A stretch of DNA of 64,000 nt, taken from positions 1,178,001 to 1,242,000 of the forward strand of contig NZ_CP049868.1 of NCBI RefSeq assembly GCF_011303555.1, given 5' to 3'. This DNA comes from Pedobacter sp. HDW13 (GTDB lineage Bacteria > Bacteroidota > Bacteroidia > Sphingobacteriales > Sphingobacteriaceae). This document shows, piece by piece, positions 1-8,899 of the stretch. Position numbers and translations under genes: made by a program. Every line of letters begins with the position of its first letter. The stretch's first letter is position 1. Below the pieces are notes generated by a model, which was given only the letters and a program-made list of their open reading frames with translations, did not search any database and was not told the DNA's origin.

Positions 1-1531
1 GTGAGTACGGCAAAGCATATTTTACTCCCATTTCATCAAATTTCTTACCTGTAGAATTCCCGATCGCAATTACCTGCTGGCCTGGCTCCAATAAATTATC
101 GGCGAAATAGGCATCAACGTTTGAGGGACTGGTAAAAATCAGTACATCAGCATAGCTTTGGTCAATGTCATCTTCAATTACGGTTTCGTAAATTGGCAGA
201 TCGATTATTTTGGCATCAGCTGGTAACGATTTCTGGATCGACTGTAAAGAATCCTGTGCTCTTGGAAACAATACCTGCTGTCCACCAACCAGTTGCGCGA
301 AATCTTCAGCAACTTCGGTAATATCGCCGCTTGCACCAACAAAATCGGCAAAATGGTTAAATTTACGCAAGGCATCTTCCGAACCTCTGCCCACTACGCC
401 AAATTTGGTTTTCTTTGGCAATACCGGCTTCAGGTTGAAAAAGTATTCTACACTATTGCGGCTGCTGAAGAAAATCCAATCTACATGGCGCAGAATAAAC
501 TGATCTAAAACAGTAACAATCGGGAACGTACGGATTAACGAACGACCTTCAATTTCAATATTATTATTTTCTAATGCCCTGCGAAAATAGCTGTGTTCGC
601 CAATTTCGCGGGAGATGAAAACCTTTGCCGGTTTTTTTCTTTCTGTATTAAATTTAGCCACGATTTTTTCGGCTAAACCTTCTGTTGTATCGGCACGCAA
701 GAACAAACGCTCAGGAAAATGATCGGCGGTTTCAGCTTTAGAAGTCCAGACTTCAAACTTTCCGTTTTCCTTTTGGCAATAACAGCCTAGTGGCATGTGG
801 CAGCCGCCTTCGAAAAGGTTTAGCACTTTACGTTCTACATTTACGGTTTCTGCCGTTTCCGGATCGTGCAATTTTTGAAGCGCATCAAAAAGTTCTGTAT
901 CGTTTTCCCTGATCTGGATAGCCAGGGCACCCTGTGCAGGAGCAGGAATAAATTCGGTTGTTTCGAGTTCTTCAATGTGTAAATCACTCACATCAAGTCC
1001 TAAACGTTTAACACCGGCCTTAGCAATCAAAATGGCATCGTAATCTTCGTCGCGCAATTTACCAATCCGTGTAGGCACATTTCCACGCAAATCTTCTACC
1101 TCTAAATCAGGACGCAAACCCAATAACTGGGCTTTACGGCGATTAGATGAAGTACCTACCATAGCTCCTTTTTTAAGAGATAGTTTCTGCGAAATATCCA
1201 CACAATCCTTTAAAATCAACAGGTACTCGCTGGCTTCTTCGCGAGGAGGCAAAGCAGCAATAGTTAATCCTTCAGGGTGTGTTGTAGGTAAATCTTTAAG
1301 GCAATGTACAGCCAGATCAATTGTTCCGCCTAACAGCTCTTCTTCCAGTTCTTTGGTAAAAAAACCTTTGCCTTCCAGTTTATCCAATCTTAAATTCAGG
1401 ATTTTATCGCCCTGTGTTTTAATGATTTTTATCTCGGCTTCTATTCCAATGGCTGCCAATTCATTTTTAATATGATTAGCCTGCCATAAAGCCAGGTCGC
1501 TACCGCGTGTTCCGATGGTTAATTTCTTCAC
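1..1531 (-). CDS. hemC: Hydroxymethylbilane synthase fused to uroporphyrinogen-III synthase (HemC-HemD), C-terminus cut by window edge
   Basis: Two successive steps of haem synthesis in one chain: HemC polymerises porphobilinogen into hydroxymethylbilane, and the HemD-like part would cyclise it to uroporphyrinogen III. The reading frame is open from a GTG at 1531 to the window edge (510 codons). The N-terminus TIGTRGSDLALWQ is the classic HemC start, and the dipyrromethane-binding cysteine lies in FEGGCHMPLG near residue 250. After about residue 300 the chain continues into a domain with KVFISREIG and IFFSSRNSVEYFF, typical of HemD. No ATG fits; GTG directly precedes KKLTIGTRGSD, the conserved N-terminus. 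It lies downstream of hemA on the same strand, but a 359-bp gap suggests separate transcription. The HemC call is sure; the HemD part is judged by pattern only, and its end is outside the window. Confidence 0.93.
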   Translation of the reverse strand, partial: MKKLTIGTRGSDLALWQANHIKNELAAIGIEAEIKIIKTQGDKILNLRLDKLEGKGFFTKELEEELLGGTIDLAVHCLKDLPTTHPEGLTIAALPPREEASEYLLILKDCVDISQKLSLKKGAMVGTSSNRRKAQLLGLRPDLEVEDLRGNVPTRIGKLRDEDYDAILIAKAGVKRLGLDVSDLHIEELETTEFIPAPAQGALAIQIRENDTELFDALQKLHDPETAETVNVERKVLNLFEGGCHMPLGCYCQKENGKFEVWTSKAETADHFPERLFLRADTTEGLAEKIVAKFNTERKKPAKVFISREIGEHSYFRRALENNNIEIEGRSLIRTFPIVTVLDQFILRHVDWIFFSSRNSVEYFFNLKPVLPKKTKFGVVGRGSEDALRKFNHFADFVGASGDITEVAEDFAQLVGGQQVLFPRAQDSLQSIQKSLPADAKIIDLPIYETVIEDDIDQSYADVLIFTSPSNVDAYFADNLLEPGQQVIAIGNSTGKKFDEMGVKYALPYS

Positions 1532-1890
1532 TATTAAGATTAAATGAGCTGCAAATTTAAATTAAATAGTGGTTTATACCATGAATTGTTTAAAAATGAG
1601 ACAGTGAGGTTACAGAGGGGGTAATTAAGGGGATTTCTATGACATAAGGTGATTGTTTTCAAGAATAAGTTTTTGAACAAATGAGTGAGTTTTGAGTGAC
1701 TGAATGTTTCAGGCATGATGCCGTATCATTCAAAACCTATCGCATTCTAATATCCAAATAGCTCCAAGCTGGTACAGACCCGGCAATTGAACCGTAGGTG
1801 AAATATACAGCCGTTTAATTTCACCGCGTTAGAATAACAGCAACCGGTAAATAGCAATAAAGGGAAAATGAAATTAAGCTGTGGTTAAAT
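1532..1890. other. Intergenic region between hemA and hemCD
   Basis: No convincing gene is seen in these 359 bases. The part around 1660-1710 is a degenerate array of roughly 7-base units (variants of TGAGTGA), the same style of repeat found in other gaps of this window. No clear terminator or promoter was recognised. Confidence 0.5.
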
Positions 1891-3117
1891 TTAAGATTGA
1901 TTAACCAGAATCTCTTTAGCCATAACCATAGGTACGCTGATGTATTTTTTCTCCATGTAATTCATTACACGTTCTAAAACCTCGCGCGATGCTTCATCCA
2001 TCTGGCTAATTTCTTCGGCAAATACACCGTTTATAGCTGTATTTTTGATTTCTTTAATCTTTCTTGGCACCTCTTGCATAGCAATTTCGATGCGACGTTG
2101 TTTTAAAACAGAGAAAAATTCGGTGATGTTGTTGCTGATAATATCTTCGGCATGAACCAGTTCGTTATAACGTTCCTGGATATTTTTGCGAGCCACTTCT
2201 TTTAAAGACTCAACCTCGATGTAATGCACCAGATTATGGTGAATTACCGCCGGAGCTACATCGTTAGGGATAGCTAGATCTACAATTACTTTTTTGCTGG
2301 TATCGCCATTAAGCAATTTGGCATATAGTTTTTCGTCGATAATCGTTTCTGTAGAACCTGTACAGGTAATAATTACATCAAATCCCTCTTTAAAATCTTC
2401 GAGTGCAGTTAAAGGATATGCATTCCCGTTTAACTCTTCGGCAAGCGATTCGGCTTTAGCTAAAGTACGGTTGAAAACAGAGAAATTTGAGTATTTATGC
2501 TTGTTCAGGTATTTGGCAATATTCTGGTTGGTTTCGCCCGCGCCAATAATTAAAACACGTGAGTTACCACACATATTTAATTCTTTTAGCTTGCGGTAAG
2601 CTAATGACACAACTGAAACCGGATTTTTTGAAATATTGGTATGGGTATAAACCTCTTTGGCTGTTTTAACCACGCGTTCCATAATCATGCGCATGTAATC
2701 GCCGGTAAAACCTGCATCGCGACAGTTCTCGTAAGCTCTGCGGATTTGTGCCAGGATTTCCTTTTCGCCTACCACTAAGCTCTCTAACGAGCAAGATGTT
2801 CTTAATAAATGGTTAAAGGCTTCTTCGTTTTCGTAAACAGTTACATTATCCAGGAAACGCTCCATAAACTCAGCCGGAAGGCCCATGTCTAAAACAGTAA
2901 GAAACCTGGTTACGAATTCTTTGTCGGTTTTTTCTTTAGTTAGAAAAACAAACTCCACACGATTGCAAGTACCGATATAAAAAATTTCGCTTACAGGAAG
3001 CTCTGTTTGAATATTTTTCAACCTGCTATCCAGACTCTGATCACAAATAACTAATTTCCCTAAAGATTTCAGGTCGATGTGGTGATGCGTAAAAGCTATT
3101 ACTTTTAAATATTCCAA
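1891..3117 (-). CDS. hemA: Glutamyl-tRNA reductase HemA
   Basis: First committed step of C5-pathway haem synthesis: NADPH-dependent reduction of glutamyl-tRNA to glutamate-1-semialdehyde in the cytosol. The catalytic cysteine is C51 in YIGTCNRVEF. The NADPH-binding domain carries VLIIGAGETNQNIAKYL near residue 190, and the C-terminal helical dimerisation domain follows after residue 310. At 408 residues it is close to the family length of about 420. The start is a TTG giving MEYLKVIAFTHHH; an in-frame stop lies four codons upstream, so no ATG or GTG can extend the protein. A -7 type element (TACTTTTG, 3155-3148) lies upstream. The next gene on this strand is hemCD. Confidence 0.97.
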   Translation of the reverse strand: MEYLKVIAFTHHHIDLKSLGKLVICDQSLDSRLKNIQTELPVSEIFYIGTCNRVEFVFLTKEKTDKEFVTRFLTVLDMGLPAEFMERFLDNVTVYENEEAFNHLLRTSCSLESLVVGEKEILAQIRRAYENCRDAGFTGDYMRMIMERVVKTAKEVYTHTNISKNPVSVVSLAYRKLKELNMCGNSRVLIIGAGETNQNIAKYLNKHKYSNFSVFNRTLAKAESLAEELNGNAYPLTALEDFKEGFDVIITCTGSTETIIDEKLYAKLLNGDTSKKVIVDLAIPNDVAPAVIHHNLVHYIEVESLKEVARKNIQERYNELVHAEDIISNNITEFFSVLKQRRIEIAMQEVPRKIKEIKNTAINGVFAEEISQMDEASREVLERVMNYMEKKYISVPMVMAKEILVNQS

Positions 3118-3147
3118 GTGCTTCCGTTATTAACTATTATCGGGATA

Positions 3148-3155
3148 CAAAAGTA
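3148..3155 (-). promoter_or_regulatory. Candidate -7 element of the hemA promoter
   Basis: TACTTTTG on the minus strand matches the Bacteroidota TAnnTTTG consensus and lies about 30 bases before the TTG start of hemA. No -33 TTTG was found at the expected spacing, so this is a half match. Confidence 0.4.
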
Positions 3156-3488
3156 ACACGGTTGGTGGATGTCAGCGTCATTAATCTGTAATTTACATTA
3201 ATTTAGAACGGTTTTAAATAGCTGCAAAACTTTGACAATCCATTTAAAGACCTTAAAATCAGTGACGAATTTAAGGCTTTCAACTATGTTCTAACTGGTT
3301 TCCAACCACTTTTAATCCAATATTTATATTACGAAATTATTGCCAAATGGTTGCCTGACACCGTATTTTAATGTTTAGTTTTGTTATTAAACTTGCTATG
3401 GTTAAGCTAAACTGCCGAAACAGTTATGAATAAGGGGCAATTGCGACAAACATTAAAAAACTGACAACAAAATCTACTTTAGTAGGCT

Positions 3489-3496
3489 TATATTTG
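3489..3496 (+). promoter_or_regulatory. Candidate -7 promoter element upstream of the alpha/beta hydrolase
   Basis: TATATTTG fits the Bacteroidota -7 consensus and ends 18 bases before the ATG at 3515. No clear -33 TTTG at 19-base spacing was seen. Confidence 0.4.
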
Positions 3497-3514
3497 ATAC
3501 CAACACCTTAAACG

Positions 3515-4342
3515 ATGATTACACAAAGCAATTTTAGCCTTAGCGGTTCAGACGGAAAATTAATTATTGGCGATATCACTTTTGATGAAAAGAACCCAAA
3601 TACGCCCATTATTCTTTTTGTACATGGCTTTAAAGGCTTTAAGGATTGGGGAGCGCATAATCTGGTGGCCCGATATTTCGCCAGCAATGGTTACCGGTAT
3701 ATTAAATTTAACTTATCGCACAGCGGCGTACCGGTCGATCACCCACAGGATGTAACCGACCTCGAAACTTTTGCCAGCAACACCGTATCAAAAGAGCTGT
3801 TTGACTTGAATGCGGTACTGGATTTTATAGAAAAAGCCTATGGTACCGAAACAAAGGTGAATTTAATTGGTCATAGCCGCGGTGGTGGTTTATCGATTAT
3901 TGAAGCTGCAAACGACTTAAGAATAGACAAACTGATTACCTGGAGTGCCATTGCTGATTTTAATAGTTTATGGAAAAAAGAGCAGGAAGCTGAATGGAAG
4001 AAAAACGGAAAAATCTTTGTAACCAATGCAAGAACTAAAGAGCAAATGCCACTAAACGTAACGCTGTTACAGGATTTGCAGGAAAACGCAATTACTCTAA
4101 ACATTGTGGAAGCGGCCAAACGGATTAATATTCCCTGGTTAATTGTGCAAGGTGATGATGATGTAAATGTTCCTTTCGAAATGGCACAGCAACTGGCAGA
4201 TGCCAATCCGGCCAGCAGACTGGTTAAAATTGAAGGCGCCAACCATGTTTATGGCGCCTCGCAACCTTATACGGGCGAAAACTTACCGCCACTTTTGTTT
4301 AAGGTCTGTGAGAAGGTTTTGATGTTTTTGGAGGAAGCGTAA
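3515..4342 (+). CDS. Alpha/beta hydrolase, cytosolic
   Basis: A 275-residue serine hydrolase without signal peptide. The oxyanion-hole region is LFVHGFKGFKDW (about residues 34-46), the nucleophile elbow is GHSRGG with Ser121, and the probable catalytic His lies in GANHVYG near the C-terminus; an Asp in QGDDDVNVPF is the likely third triad member. The layout resembles dienelactone-hydrolase/acyl-peptidase-like members of the superfamily. The substrate cannot be told from sequence. It is transcribed divergently from hemA and followed by a small membrane protein 27 bases downstream. Confidence 0.85.
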   Translation: MITQSNFSLSGSDGKLIIGDITFDEKNPNTPIILFVHGFKGFKDWGAHNLVARYFASNGYRYIKFNLSHSGVPVDHPQDVTDLETFASNTVSKELFDLNAVLDFIEKAYGTETKVNLIGHSRGGGLSIIEAANDLRIDKLITWSAIADFNSLWKKEQEAEWKKNGKIFVTNARTKEQMPLNVTLLQDLQENAITLNIVEAAKRINIPWLIVQGDDDVNVPFEMAQQLADANPASRLVKIEGANHVYGASQPYTGENLPPLLFKVCEKVLMFLEEA

Positions 4343-4369
4343 ATTACTTATCTTGGGCCATAATATTTT

Positions 4370-4891
4370 ATGGCACAGGATAGAATTAACCTTTCGGATT
4401 TTAATAAAGCCACATTAAAGCAGACCATAATTGGCGTAACTTTATTTTTATGTTTGGTTGCTTTTCTGGATAGTAATTTTTCGCCGGTAAAATCAAACGT
4501 CGAATTTATTAGCGATTTTTGGGCTGATCGTTTAAACAGCGGAAAAGGATATAATTTCATTGCTCAGACACCTAATAAGAACTATAAGATTCCAGCCGAG
4601 CTCTTCAATGTAACCAATCCTAAAGATTCATTATTAATTTTTAAATCAAAAATAACGGGATTTATCCAATACTATGGCTTAAAAAAACCTAATGAGACGA
4701 TCATCTGCAAATCACCGATAATTAAGGATTATTTTCTTGGACTAATTACAACAATCCTAGGTCTTTTGATTGCTACTATATTTTATTTCAATAAAAGATT
4801 AGCACAAAACACAACCCTCCAGGGAATTTTAGTCTTTTTAATTATTATTTCATTAATTTTCTTACGAAATTACTTCTTCAGAAATTACTAA
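4370..4891 (+). CDS. Hypothetical membrane protein, three predicted TM segments
   Basis: No family recognised. The 173-residue protein has a TM helix near residues 15-33, a polar stretch of about 80 residues that is probably exported, and two C-terminal TM helices (about 120-140 and 150-168). It starts at an ATG 27 bases after the hydrolase stop and may share its transcript. It ends just before the convergent mechanosensitive channel gene. Confidence 0.6.
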   Translation: MAQDRINLSDFNKATLKQTIIGVTLFLCLVAFLDSNFSPVKSNVEFISDFWADRLNSGKGYNFIAQTPNKNYKIPAELFNVTNPKDSLLIFKSKITGFIQYYGLKKPNETIICKSPIIKDYFLGLITTILGLLIATIFYFNKRLAQNTTLQGILVFLIIISLIFLRNYFFRNY

Positions 4892-4909
4892 TTAGTTTTA
4901 ACGCAAATA

Positions 4910-6187
4910 CTAATCATCCCCTCTCCTAACAAAATTGCGCATATCGCTACCACTTGGGCTTTGGAAAATTTCTAGATCAAAATAAGGCACTGCAGCAAGT
5001 AAATGATCGAAAATATCGGCTGCTACCTCTTCAAATTTCTTCAGTCCTTTTTCTTTCGAAAACACATAAATTTCGATTGGTAAACCGTTTTCGGTAGCCT
5101 GCAGCTGGCGTACCATAAAAGTTAAATCTGTATTAATATAGGGATTGCTTTGAAGGTATTTCTCTGCATAAACCCTAAAAGTACCAATATTGGTCATGTG
5201 ACGACCATTTACCAGGTTATTAGGGTTTACAGTATGTTCAGCATTAAAGGTTGCAATATGTTGCTGGGTTTCCTTTAAATAATCTTTCAAGAAATCGATG
5301 CTTTGCAAACGCCCAATTAGTTCTTCATCGCAGAACTTAATACTCGAAATTTTAATGTTAATATGTCGCTTAATTCTTCTTCCTTCGCTTTCTTCCATGG
5401 CCCTCCAGTTCTTAAACGATTCGCTAACAATGGCATAACTCGGTACAATGGTTACCGTTTTGTCCCAGTTGCGTACCTTAATGGTGGTTAAATTAATTTC
5501 GGTTACCTCGCCATCAGCACCATATTTTTCAACGGTAATCCAATCGCCTACCCGGACCAGATCGATAGCGCTCATTTGTACTGAGGCCACAAAACCTAAA
5601 ATCGGATCGCGGAAAACGAGAATAAAAACAGCCGTTACAGCACCAAAACCACCAAATATATATAGTGGCGACTCATTCAGCAGAATAGATAGAATGAGTA
5701 CAAAGCCCACAATGTAAAAAACAATTTTAGCAACCTGCTTATAGCTTCGAATGGGTTTATCAGCATACTTTTTCGATGCTTCCATGATGGAAACCAAAGC
5801 ATTGAGAAAAGCATTTACAGCAAACATAACCGCCAAAACCATATAGATTTTAGCAAAAATCAGCGCATAAAAAAGCCAGTTTTTAAAATAAACAAATACA
5901 TAAGGAACGGCATTGTAAATGATATAAGCACCAAAAATTAAGGCAAAGGCCCTGAATACCCTAAACTCAAACAAGGCTTTCTGCCAATCGGGTTTAGTTT
6001 TAGCGCTTTTAACCACGCCTATAAAAATTTGCCTGGTTAAGAAAATGGTTACGAATAAAAAAAGGACAACCCCAATAATGCCAATGAAAAAATATGAGTA
6101 CACCAACTCGTTGCCAGAAAGGCCTCTGCAGGTAAGCCAATTTCGAAGTTCGTTAAACAAGGATTGAAACTCGGGAATATTCATCAC
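4910..6187 (-). CDS. MscS-family mechanosensitive ion channel, YbdG-like
   Basis: Inner-membrane channel of the MscS superfamily that would open under membrane tension during hypo-osmotic shock. The 425 residues are close to the length of E. coli YbdG (about 415). Several hydrophobic helices fill residues 25-195. The pore helix and beta-domain follow with GDWITVEKYGADGEVTEI and TIKVRNWDKTVTIVPSYA, then the characteristic YbdG-type segment SFKNWRAMEESEGRRIKR. The C-terminal soluble domain includes a typical QLQATENGLPIEIY stretch. It is convergent with the preceding small membrane protein. Confidence 0.9.
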   Translation of the reverse strand: MMNIPEFQSLFNELRNWLTCRGLSGNELVYSYFFIGIIGVVLFLFVTIFLTRQIFIGVVKSAKTKPDWQKALFEFRVFRAFALIFGAYIIYNAVPYVFVYFKNWLFYALIFAKIYMVLAVMFAVNAFLNALVSIMEASKKYADKPIRSYKQVAKIVFYIVGFVLILSILLNESPLYIFGGFGAVTAVFILVFRDPILGFVASVQMSAIDLVRVGDWITVEKYGADGEVTEINLTTIKVRNWDKTVTIVPSYAIVSESFKNWRAMEESEGRRIKRHINIKISSIKFCDEELIGRLQSIDFLKDYLKETQQHIATFNAEHTVNPNNLVNGRHMTNIGTFRVYAEKYLQSNPYINTDLTFMVRQLQATENGLPIEIYVFSKEKGLKKFEEVAADIFDHLLAAVPYFDLEIFQSPSGSDMRNFVRRGDD

Positions 6188-6259
6188 AGCAATTTAGTAT
6201 TTATTGATTAGAAAAGTAAATATTAGCTCAGTATGCCATCGACTGACTGGTACACTCAA

Positions 6260-6853
6260 TTATAAAATTACTTTCGTATCTGCCAGTTTAATTTTCCCCG
6301 AATTTAATTCAGCCTCATTTGCAAAGGTATAACTGGCTGATTTTAATAAATGACGATCATCAAAATATGAAATGGTTATTAACGGATCCCTGAAGATGTT
6401 ACCTTCATTAAAAGTTATAGCGTAAATATTCACCCTTGTGAACTCGTCGGGCTCCTCCCGCTTCAGAAATTTTAGTCGCAAATGAAAACATGCTTCAGTT
6501 AATAAAACATATCCCATAAAGAAATTAAAACCAAATAAAGAAAGTACTCCTATTGCAATCAAGCGTTGAAATAATAGAAACTTAAATTCAATTTTTGTTA
6601 ATCTATTATCAGGCTCTTTAATACTTTCTAAAAAGATAATTAAACTAAGGGCAATCTGGATATAAATCATTAAATCGTTTAAAAATAAACTGAGGAAACC
6701 TACGCCTGCAATTACAAAAGGTTTCCATACGTGATCATAGCTAAAATCAGGACGATCGGTGATAAGAATCTTATCATCGTAAATCTGCATAACTTTCTTC
6801 TTCAGATCAACTTCAGGAGGAAGATAAAACTTACTTTTAGCGTCTTCAAACAT
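6260..6853 (-). CDS. Hypothetical membrane protein
   Basis: No family recognised. The 197-residue protein has a polar N-terminus of about 45 residues, two or three hydrophobic segments (about 48-75 and 95-120) and a polar C-terminal third rich in beta-prone sequence. It lies 10 bases downstream of ispG on the same strand, so it is probably co-transcribed with it. No signal peptide is visible. Confidence 0.6.
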   Translation of the reverse strand: MFEDAKSKFYLPPEVDLKKKVMQIYDDKILITDRPDFSYDHVWKPFVIAGVGFLSLFLNDLMIYIQIALSLIIFLESIKEPDNRLTKIEFKFLLFQRLIAIGVLSLFGFNFFMGYVLLTEACFHLRLKFLKREEPDEFTRVNIYAITFNEGNIFRDPLITISYFDDRHLLKSASYTFANEAELNSGKIKLADTKVIL

Positions 6854-6863
6854 TTAATTCTTA

Positions 6864-8846
6864 TTAAACCTTCTCCACCCAGTTCCCATCATCTTTGATG
6901 ATATCGATCAGCTCATCCAAAGCGTAGGCTGTGGTTACGTTTTTCTTTACTACTTCTTTACCACGATAAAGGGTAATTTTATCCGGACCGGTACCTACAT
7001 AGCCGTAATCGGCATCGGCCATTTCGCCGGGTCCGTTTACTATACAGCCCATGATGCCAATTTTAATACCTTTCAAATGATCGGTACGCGAACGGATGAG
7101 TTGCGTAGTTTCCTGCAAATCAAAAAGTGTACGACCGCAACTTGGGCAGGAAATATATTCAGTTTTACTAATACGGGTACGGGTAGCCTGTAAAATACCA
7201 AAACTGGTTGAATTGATTAGTGCCAGGCTCTGTTTTTCAGCATCAATCCAAACCCCGTCACCGAAACCATCGGTAAGTAAGGCACCCAAGTCGGTTGCTG
7301 CATAAAGCATTAAATTATCTGCATCCAAATTTTGGTAAGTGCGCTTGATAATAACCGGAATTTGAATGTTCTGCTCTTGCAGGGCTACAAAAAATGCTCT
7401 TTGTTCGGCCATACCGTGTACAGCTGAAGTATTAAGTATCAGTACTACATGGGTTAAGTGGCTAACTGTTAAACTGGTTAACTGGTTGGCATCAACCTCA
7501 ACAAAATTTAAAAATTCATCTTTATGATCAGCTTTACTAAATTCTTCCAGCGTAAACAAAGGGTGACAATTGTTCTGATCTTTCAGCTTAAGCCAGGTTT
7601 GGTAATTGTAAATCTGCTTTAAGTTGCCAGGGAAAGAAAACGAGGGCAGGTTATCGCCCAAATAAGCTAAATCGCAAGCCTGATCGGCTAAATTGTATTT
7701 ATCTAAACCTGCACTGTAATTGTAACCTACAGCGCTTAGGAAATAAGGATCTTTTAAATTTTCTTTCGAAACATCAATCATCACTACCGGATGGTGATGC
7801 CCGCCAATATGCTGTACTGGTGTGGTAATGCGGCGGTTGTATTCATAAGGGGAATAAGTTTTGATGGATGGTGTATTATGTATGATGGAAGATGTGCCAA
7901 TAGACTCAAGACTTGCAACTTCGGCCTTCTGACTCCTCAAACTATACCTATCAGCCAAAGCTTTTGCTACTGGTGCCTCAAATTCCGGATCTTCTGTTAA
8001 CGAAACGCGAATAGTATCGCCCAAACCGTCTTCTAACAAAGTTCCGATACCGACAGCTGATTTAATGCGGCCATCTTCTCCATCTCCTGCCTCTGTTACA
8101 CCAAGGTGCAACGGATAATTCATGCCTTCTTTAGCCATAGTGTCGACCAGTAAACGATAAGCCTGAACCATTACCTGGGTATTACTCGCTTTCATCGAAA
8201 TGACCAGGTTGTAGTAATTCTGGTCTTCGCACATGCGGATAAACTCCATTGCCGATTCAACCATCCCCCGTGGTGTATCGCCGTAATGGCTCATAATACG
8301 GTCGGAAAGAGAACCATGGTTGGTACCGATACGCATAGCAGTACCGTATTCTTTACAGATTTTAACCAGCGGGATAAACTTTTTATAAATCCGGCTCAGC
8401 TCGGCATTATATGCATCCTGCGTGTATTCTATATTTTCGAATTTCTTTTTATCGGCGTAATTTCCCGGATTAACACGCACTTTTTCCACAATTCTTGCGG
8501 CCATTTCGGCAGCATTTGGTGTAAAATGGATATCGGCAATCAGGGGCACATTATAACCTCTAAAACGCAGTTCTTTTTTAATATTAGCCAGATTTTCGGC
8601 CTCTTTTATGCTTGGCGCAGTTATACGAACGTACTCACAGCCTGACTCTACCATGCGGATAGTTTGTTCAACAGTCCCCAGTGTATCCATCGTATCGGTT
8701 GTGGTCATCGATTGGATACGGATCGGGTTATGTCCGCCCAAAGCGATATCGCCGATATTTACTTCACGGGTTAAATACCTCGAATAGGTTGTTAAACTGT
8801 TGCAATATCCTCCTGCCAAATCGTGTTTTGCCAATATTTTTTCCAT
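6864..8846 (-). CDS. ispG: 4-hydroxy-3-methylbut-2-en-1-yl diphosphate synthase IspG (GcpE), long form
   Basis: Iron-sulfur enzyme of the MEP isoprenoid pathway converting MEcPP to HMBPP. An N-terminal TIM-barrel (about residues 20-300) contains NIGDIALGGHNPIRIQSMTTTDT. A central inserted domain separates it from the C-terminal [4Fe-4S] domain with CPSCGRT and GCIVNGPGEMADADYGYVG, which supply the cluster cysteines and glutamate. The 660 residues fit the long Bacteroidota/plant-type form rather than the roughly 370-residue proteobacterial form. Residues about 300-330, between barrel and insert, are encoded by DNA with a 7-base periodicity resembling intergenic repeats of this genome. A TATCTTTG -7 element almost touches the ATG. 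Confidence 0.97.
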   Translation of the reverse strand: MEKILAKHDLAGGYCNSLTTYSRYLTREVNIGDIALGGHNPIRIQSMTTTDTMDTLGTVEQTIRMVESGCEYVRITAPSIKEAENLANIKKELRFRGYNVPLIADIHFTPNAAEMAARIVEKVRVNPGNYADKKKFENIEYTQDAYNAELSRIYKKFIPLVKICKEYGTAMRIGTNHGSLSDRIMSHYGDTPRGMVESAMEFIRMCEDQNYYNLVISMKASNTQVMVQAYRLLVDTMAKEGMNYPLHLGVTEAGDGEDGRIKSAVGIGTLLEDGLGDTIRVSLTEDPEFEAPVAKALADRYSLRSQKAEVASLESIGTSSIIHNTPSIKTYSPYEYNRRITTPVQHIGGHHHPVVMIDVSKENLKDPYFLSAVGYNYSAGLDKYNLADQACDLAYLGDNLPSFSFPGNLKQIYNYQTWLKLKDQNNCHPLFTLEEFSKADHKDEFLNFVEVDANQLTSLTVSHLTHVVLILNTSAVHGMAEQRAFFVALQEQNIQIPVIIKRTYQNLDADNLMLYAATDLGALLTDGFGDGVWIDAEKQSLALINSTSFGILQATRTRISKTEYISCPSCGRTLFDLQETTQLIRSRTDHLKGIKIGIMGCIVNGPGEMADADYGYVGTGPDKITLYRGKEVVKKNVTTAYALDELIDIIKDDGNWVEKV

Positions 8847-8853
8847 CTCGGTG

Positions 8854-8861
8854 CAAAGATA
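8854..8861 (-). promoter_or_regulatory. Candidate -7 promoter element of ispG, giving a very short leader
   Basis: TATCTTTG on the minus strand ends 7 bases before the ispG ATG, so the mRNA would be leaderless or nearly so. A matching -33 TTTG was not seen. Confidence 0.45.
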
Positions 8862-8899
8862 AGTATTGTAGGTAGGTTTTAATGTTGGAAAGTTTAGAT

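Larger units (their letters stand above)
3118..3514. other. Divergent intergenic region hemA / alpha-beta hydrolase
   Basis: These 397 bases hold the promoters of both divergent genes. A TATATTTG at 3489-3496 on the plus strand would start transcription just before the hydrolase ATG, and TACTTTTG at 3155-3148 points toward hemA. No gene, hairpin or repeat is evident in the rest. Confidence 0.5.
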
